From positions 18,657 through 82,656 of the forward strand of contig JAUXYA010000024.1 in the NCBI GenBank assembly GCA_030684405.1: a DNA stretch of 64,000 bases, read 5' to 3'. Made by a program: the position numbers and the translations under genes. This document shows positions 59,863 through 64,000 of this stretch, piece by piece. The notes under the pieces are model-generated. The model did no database searches. It was given only the letters and a program-made list of their open reading frames with translations, and was not told where the DNA came from. The stretch's first letter is position 1; each line of letters begins with the position of its first letter. Source of the stretch: Burkholderiales bacterium (lineage in GTDB: Bacteria; Pseudomonadota; Gammaproteobacteria; Burkholderiales; SG8-41).

Positions 59863-60507
59863 TCAGTCTGCGGGATTCCAGGCCACGAAATTCGCGAGCA
59901 GGCGCAGTCCGGCGACATGGCTTTTCTCGGGATGGAACTGTACCGCGAAAACGTTACCACGCGCCGCGGCGCAGGCAAAGCGGAAGGGGTAGCAGCTCCA
60001 GCCAGCCACCAGTGTTTCATCGGCTGGTTCCGGGTAATAACTGTGCACAAAATAGAAGCGGCTGCGGTCGGGTATGCCCGCCCACAGGGCATGCGACACC
60101 TGCTCGACCTCGTTCCAGCCCATGTGCGGCACCTTCAGCTTGCCGCCGTCGGCACCAATCATGCGCTCTGCGGGAAAACGCCGCACCCGGCCCGGCAGCA
60201 GTCCGAGACCCGGTGTGTCGCCCTCCTCGCTGTGTTCGAACAACATCTGCAATCCGATGCAGATGCCGAGGAAAGGTTTGTCGCGCGCGGCATCAAGCAG
60301 CGCCGGGCGCAGCCCGCGCGCCTCCATCTCGCGCATGCAGTCGGGCATCGCACCCTGCCCCGGAAATACCACGCGCCGCGCCTTCGCGACCTGCGCGGGA
60401 TCGCCGGTGACGACGACGCGGCTACCGGGAGCGACATGCTCGATGGCCTTGGACACCGAGCGCAGGTTGCCCATGCCGTAATCAATCACTGCGATGTCTA
60501 TGCTCAT
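59863..60507 (-). CDS. hisH: Imidazole glycerol phosphate synthase glutaminase subunit HisH
   Basis: A 214-residue class I glutaminase. The nucleophile is Cys83 in GICIGLQML; the His-Glu pair is in VQFHPEKS. IDYGMGNLRS at the start and PGQGAMPDCM are family marks. ATG 60507 gives the normal HisH start; a longer frame upstream is not protein-like. It feeds ammonia to HisF. Confidence 0.96.
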   Translation of the reverse strand: MSIDIAVIDYGMGNLRSVSKAIEHVAPGSRVVVTGDPAQVAKARRVVFPGQGAMPDCMREMEARGLRPALLDAARDKPFLGICIGLQMLFEHSEEGDTPGLGLLPGRVRRFPAERMIGADGGKLKVPHMGWNEVEQVSHALWAGIPDRSRFYFVHSYYPEPADETLVAGWSCYPFRFACAAARGNVFAVQFHPEKSHVAGLRLLANFVAWNPAD

Positions 60508-60565
60508 CGGAATACGGTGCGAATCATGGAAACGGGGACGGGGGGCACGCGCCGCCGCGGAAAGC

Positions 60566-61153
60566 CTATAACTTTCCTTTGGTCGACGGCACGCCCTTGA
60601 CGCGCGGATCGAGTTCGACGGCCATGCGCAGCGCGCGGCCGAAGCCCTTGAACAGCGTCTCCACCTGGTGGTGGGCATTGACACCCTTCAGGTTGTCGAG
60701 GTGCAGCGTGACCGCCGCGTGGTTGACGAAACCCTGGAAAAACTCGCGCACCAGGTCGACGTCGAAATCGCCGACGCGGGCACGCGTGAACTTGCCGCTC
60801 ATCTCCAGCCCGGGGCGTCCGGAAAGATCGAGCACCACGCGCGACAGTGCCTCGTCGAGCGGTACGTAGGCGTGGCCGTAACGGCGCACGCCCTTTTTGT
60901 CGCCGACGGCTTTCGCGAAAGCCTGCCCCAGCGCGATACCGATGTCTTCCACGGTGTGATGGGCGTCGATATGCAGGTCGCCCTTCGCCTTCACTTCGAG
61001 ATCGACCAGGCCATGGCGGGCGATCTGGTCGAGCATATGGTCAAGGAAGGGCACGCCGCTGGCCAGGTTCGCCTGGCCGCTGCCGTCGAGATCAAGCTTG
61101 ACGCTGATCTGCGTCTCCTGGGTGTTGCGGGTGACCTGCGCCTTGCGCGCCAT
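60566..61153 (-). CDS. hisB: Imidazoleglycerol-phosphate dehydratase
   Basis: A 195-residue monofunctional HisB, without the N-terminal phosphatase of the E. coli fusion. Metal-binding His motifs [17 protein letters not shown] ([12 protein letters not shown]) and [14 protein letters not shown], and the [13 protein letters not shown] segment, are present. It dehydrates IGP to imidazole acetol phosphate. Separate histidinol phosphatase must be encoded elsewhere; none is seen here. Confidence 0.97.
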   Translation of the reverse strand: MARKAQVTRNTQETQISVKLDLDGSGQANLASGVPFLDHMLDQIARHGLVDLEVKAKGDLHIDAHHTVEDIGIALGQAFAKAVGDKKGVRRYGHAYVPLDEALSRVVLDLSGRPGLEMSGKFTRARVGDFDVDLVREFFQGFVNHAAVTLHLDNLKGVNAHHQVETLFKGFGRALRMAVELDPRVKGVPSTKGKL

Positions 61154-61211
61154 GGCAATTCCGGATCAGTAAGTTATTGATTGCAGAGTATAAACCAATT
61201 CGGCGCTGGTC

Positions 61212-62279
61212 TCAGCCGGGCTTGACGATGTCACGCAGGGCTTCGATAAGTCCCGCGCACTGCTCGTCGGTGCCGACGGTGATGCGCATGAAGTCGGCAA
61301 TGCGCGCCGGCGCACGGAAATGGCGCACGATGATGCTGCGTTGGCGCAACCGGGCTGCGATGTCGCCACCGTCGTGACCGGGCAGCCGCGCAAACACGAA
61401 GTTCGCCACCGAGGGCAGCACCTCGAAGCCGAGGCTGCACAGATCCTCCACCAGCTTCCCGCGGGTCGCGACGACCTTCAGGCACATGGCCTTGAAATAA
61501 TCCTCGTCTTCCATCGCCGCAGTGGCGCCGGCCTGGGCGAAACGGTCCAGAGGATAGGAATTGAAGCTGTCCTTGACCCGGTTCAGCGCCTCGATCAGGT
61601 CCGGATGGCCGATGGCGTAACCGACACGCAATCCGGCCAGAGCCCGGGACTTCGACAGCGTGTGCGTGACCAGCAGCTGCGGATACCTGGCGACCAGCGG
61701 CACGGCGGACTCGCCGCCGAAGTCGACATAGGCCTCGTCGATGACCACCACCGAATCGCGGTTCGCCTGCAGCAGGCGCTCGATGTCCGCCACCGGGACG
61801 AAACAGCCGGTCGGCGCATTCGGATTCGGGAAAATGATGCCGCCGTTGGGCTTCAGGTAATCGTCGACAGCAATTTCGAAACGCGCGTTCAGCGGCAACT
61901 GCTCGTAAGCGATGCCGTAGAGCCCGCAGTACACCGGGTAGAAACTGTAGGTGATGTCCGGGAACAGTACCGGCCGCTCGTGCTTGAGCAGGCTGAGGAA
62001 TACATGCGCCAGCACCTCGTCGGAACCATTGCCGACAAACACCTGCGCCGGCGTCACGTCGTGGCGGGCGGCGATCGCCGCGCGCAGGCGGTCGCTGGCC
62101 GGATCCGGATACAGGCGCAGCGAATCGCCGATTTCCACACGCAGTGCGTCCAGCACGCGACGGCTCGGGCCGTAGGGACATTCATTGGTGTTGAGCTTGA
62201 CGAGATTGGGCAGCTTCGGCTGCTCGCCCGGCACATAGGGCGTCAGTCCGCGCACCACTTCGCTCCAGTAGCGGCTCAT
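61212..62279 (-). CDS. hisC: Histidinol-phosphate aminotransferase
   Basis: A 355-residue fold-type I PLP aminotransferase. [12 protein letters not shown] at the start, [18 protein letters not shown] and the PLP lysine in [15 protein letters not shown] are seen. It transaminates imidazole acetol phosphate with glutamate. It lies two bases after hisD and 58 before hisB. Confidence 0.96.
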   Translation of the reverse strand: MSRYWSEVVRGLTPYVPGEQPKLPNLVKLNTNECPYGPSRRVLDALRVEIGDSLRLYPDPASDRLRAAIAARHDVTPAQVFVGNGSDEVLAHVFLSLLKHERPVLFPDITYSFYPVYCGLYGIAYEQLPLNARFEIAVDDYLKPNGGIIFPNPNAPTGCFVPVADIERLLQANRDSVVVIDEAYVDFGGESAVPLVARYPQLLVTHTLSKSRALAGLRVGYAIGHPDLIEALNRVKDSFNSYPLDRFAQAGATAAMEDEDYFKAMCLKVVATRGKLVEDLCSLGFEVLPSVANFVFARLPGHDGGDIAARLRQRSIIVRHFRAPARIADFMRITVGTDEQCAGLIEALRDIVKPG

Positions 62280-62281
62280 GC

Positions 62282-63580
62282 TCAGTCTTTGCGCCGCAGG
62301 CGCAGTTCCGCCGAGCGCGCGTGCGCCGGCAGGCCTTCGCCGCTTGCCAGTTCGACGGCGATGCGGCCCAACTTTTCAGCACCCTCAGGCGAGACGCGGA
62401 TCACGCTCGAACGTTTCTGGAAATCGTAGACCCCCAGCGGTGAGGAGAAACGCGCGGTGCGCGAAGTCGGCAGCACGTGGTTGGGCCCGGCACAGTAGTC
62501 GCCCAGCGCCTCCGAGGTGTAGCGGCCGAGGAAAATCGCGCCGGCATGGCGGATCTTCGGCAACAGGGCCTGGGCATTTTCGACCGACAGCTCGAGGTGT
62601 TCCGGCGCGATGCGATTGACCAGCGCACAGGCCTCGTCCAGGTCGCGCACGCGGATCAGCGCACCGCGTCCGGCCAGCGAGGCCTCGATCACAGCGCGCC
62701 GCGGCATCTCCGGAAGCAGCTTCGTGATGCTCGCCTGCACCGCGTCGAGATACTTCGCGTCCGGCGCGAGCAGGATCGACTGCGCCAGTTCGTCGTGTTC
62801 GGCCTGCGAGAACAGGTCCATCGCCACCCAGTCCGGATCGGTGGAGCCGTCGCAGACGACGAGGATTTCGGAGGGGCCGGCGACCATGTCGATGCCGACC
62901 ACGCCAAACACGCGGCGCTTCGCCGCGGCGACGTAGGCGTTGCCGGGACCGGTAATCTTGTCGACCTGGGGAATGGTCGCGGTGCCGTAAGCCAGCGCCG
63001 CCACCGCCTGCGCGCCGCCGATCGTGAACACCCGGTCAACGCTGCAGATCGCCGCAGCGGCGAGCACGAGGTCATTTTTTTCGCCGCGCGGCGTAGGCAC
63101 TGTCATGATCACTTCGCCGACGCCAGCCACTTTCGCCGGCACTGCGTTCATGATCACCGAAGAAGGGTAGGCAGCCTTGCCGCCGGGCACGTAAAGACCC
63201 GCGCGGTCGAGCGGCGTCACCTGCTGCCCGAGTTCGTTGCCATCGGCGTCGGTGTAACCCCAAGAAGTTGCGCGCTGGTGTTCGTGGTACTCGCGCACCC
63301 GGGCCACCGCCGCTTCCAGCGCATCCCGGCGCGCGGCGGGTGTGCGCGCGAGCGCAGCCTGCAATTCGGCTTGGGGAATTTCGAGTTTGCCCAGGGAATT
63401 CACGCTGAGGCCGTCAAAACGTGCGGTGTACTCGAGCACGGCCGCATCACCGCGCAACCTGACGTCGGCCAGTATCGCGGCTACAACAGCATCAACCTGT
63501 GGATCCTGCGCGGACTCAAAGGCCAGCAGTTCGGCGAGCCGCGCATCGAAATCGGCCTCGGTGGTGGACAGCCGGCGCAT
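62282..63580 (-). CDS. hisD: Histidinol dehydrogenase
   Basis: A 432-residue His[27 protein letters not shown] is visible in two parts ([14 protein letters not shown] and [12 protein letters not shown]), as are the metal/active-site [11 protein letters not shown] and APEHLELS, and GPNHVLPT. Zn-dependent oxidation of histidinol to histidine in two NAD steps. ATG 63580 is two bases past the hisG stop; the TTG at 63586 would overlap hisG. Confidence 0.97.
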   Translation of the reverse strand: MRRLSTTEADFDARLAELLAFESAQDPQVDAVVAAILADVRLRGDAAVLEYTARFDGLSVNSLGKLEIPQAELQAALARTPAARRDALEAAVARVREYHEHQRATSWGYTDADGNELGQQVTPLDRAGLYVPGGKAAYPSSVIMNAVPAKVAGVGEVIMTVPTPRGEKNDLVLAAAAICSVDRVFTIGGAQAVAALAYGTATIPQVDKITGPGNAYVAAAKRRVFGVVGIDMVAGPSEILVVCDGSTDPDWVAMDLFSQAEHDELAQSILLAPDAKYLDAVQASITKLLPEMPRRAVIEASLAGRGALIRVRDLDEACALVNRIAPEHLELSVENAQALLPKIRHAGAIFLGRYTSEALGDYCAGPNHVLPTSRTARFSSPLGVYDFQKRSSVIRVSPEGAEKLGRIAVELASGEGLPAHARSAELRLRRKD

Positions 63581-63582
63581 GA

Positions 63583-64000
63583 TCAACCTGCCGGAGCAGC
63601 TACGGCGCGAGCGAAAGCGGCGATCAGCGGCTGGATCATCTCGCGCTTGACCTTCAGCGCCGCCTGGTTGACCACCAGGCGCGAGCTGACCGGCGCGATT
63701 TCCTCCACCGCCACCAGATTGTTGGCCTTCAGCGTGCCGCCGGTACTGACCAGGTCGACGATGGCGTCAGCCAGTCCGACCAGTGGTGCAAGTTCCATCG
63801 AGCCGTAGAGCTTGATCAAGTCGACATGCATGCCCTTCGCTGCAAAATGTTCGCGCGCAGTCTGCACATACTTTGTTGCGACCTTGAGCCGTGCGCCCCG
63901 GCGCGCCGCGCCGGCGTAGTCGAAATCCTTGCGCACAGCGACCATCATCCGGCAGCGGGCGATGTTCAGGTCCAGCGGCTGGTAGAGCCCGGCGCTGCCG
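63583..64000 (-). CDS. hisG: ATP phosphoribosyltransferase catalytic subunit, short form (5' end outside window)
   Basis: C-terminal 138 residues of HisG; the frame runs off the right edge ([20 protein letters not shown] at the cut). [33 protein letters not shown] and [12 protein letters not shown] (PRPP-binding loop) are clear. The protein ends about residue 215 after [10 protein letters not shown], with no C-terminal regulatory domain. This is the short form, which works with HisZ in an octamer; hisZ is not in the window. It catalyses the first, feedback-controlled step. Confidence 0.95.
   Translation of the reverse strand, partial: GSAGLYQPLDLNIARCRMMVAVRKDFDYAGAARRGARLKVATKYVQTAREHFAAKGMHVDLIKLYGSMELAPLVGLADAIVDLVSTGGTLKANNLVAVEEIAPVSSRLVVNQAALKVKREMIQPLIAAFARAVAAPAG

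Overview
The window looks like a chromosomal segment of a GC-rich betaproteobacterium, most likely a Burkholderiales-type environmental heterotroph. The evidence is the gene order at the right end (sspB-sspA-petC-petB-petA, a Do-type protease, tatC-tatB-tatA, hisE-I-F-A-H-B-C-D-G), a short-form HisG, several Bug/TctC-type solute receptors, and many orphan CoA- and hydroxyacid-processing enzymes. No prophage, integron, CRISPR array or intact insertion sequence is visible.

Layout. 1-11.5 kb is an accessory catabolic region. It has a DapA-like lyase/aldolase (cut by the left edge), a LigI-like amidohydrolase, a TAXI receptor with no signal peptide, a CREST-family membrane hydrolase, and a minus-strand run: beta-hydroxyacid dehydrogenase, DSD1-type PLP enzyme, cupin, GlcG-like protein, a short-type LeuC/LeuD hydro-lyase pair and an isocitrate-lyase-family lyase. 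A second such lyase and a Bug receptor diverge from it. The hydro-lyase, lyase and dehydrogenase together resemble the lower part of the 2,3-dimethylmalate route. 11.6-16 kb holds an SDR, an acyl-CoA dehydrogenase and an NDP-forming acyl-CoA synthetase. 16-27.9 kb holds an Fsr-like MFS protein, a TctC-type receptor pseudogene with datable lesions, a TPP enzyme with a hydroxyacid dehydrogenase, two tandem MFS paralogues, another MFS exporter, a repeat element and a Bug receptor coupled to a small unknown protein.

28-32.6 kb is a GldA/GldF/GldG-like ABC operon ending in a DUF4340 gene, preceded by tRNA-Thr(UGU). 33.8-42.5 kb is two adjacent giant hybrid histidine kinases. The upstream one carries a canonical LOV photoreceptor domain (photo-adduct Cys and both flavin-binding Asn at exact spacing), but Ser replaces the signalling Gln, and its N-terminus has three phosphorelay-like modules lacking phospho-acceptor residues. 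43-48.7 kb is a Tat-exported amidohydrolase, SspB/SspA and the cytochrome bc1 operon. 48.8-53.3 kb is a TctDE-like two-component system divergent from tctBA. 53.3-57.3 kb has a small secreted protein, a Nif3-like protein, a membrane-anchored DegS/DegQ protease and tatABC. 57.3-64 kb is the histidine operon.

Structure between genes is unusually rich. There are four copies of a long inverted repeat whose arms iterate CACAGAG, and two unrelated repeats placed the same way (just after a stop codon, inside co-directional operons). Five copies of a 15-base AT-rich motif, A[AT]AA[AT]CAANTACTTA, each lie upstream of a start codon. There are also three REP-like palindromes and a 15-bp perfect hairpin in a repeat element. 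All function calls come from reading the sequence; no database search was run.
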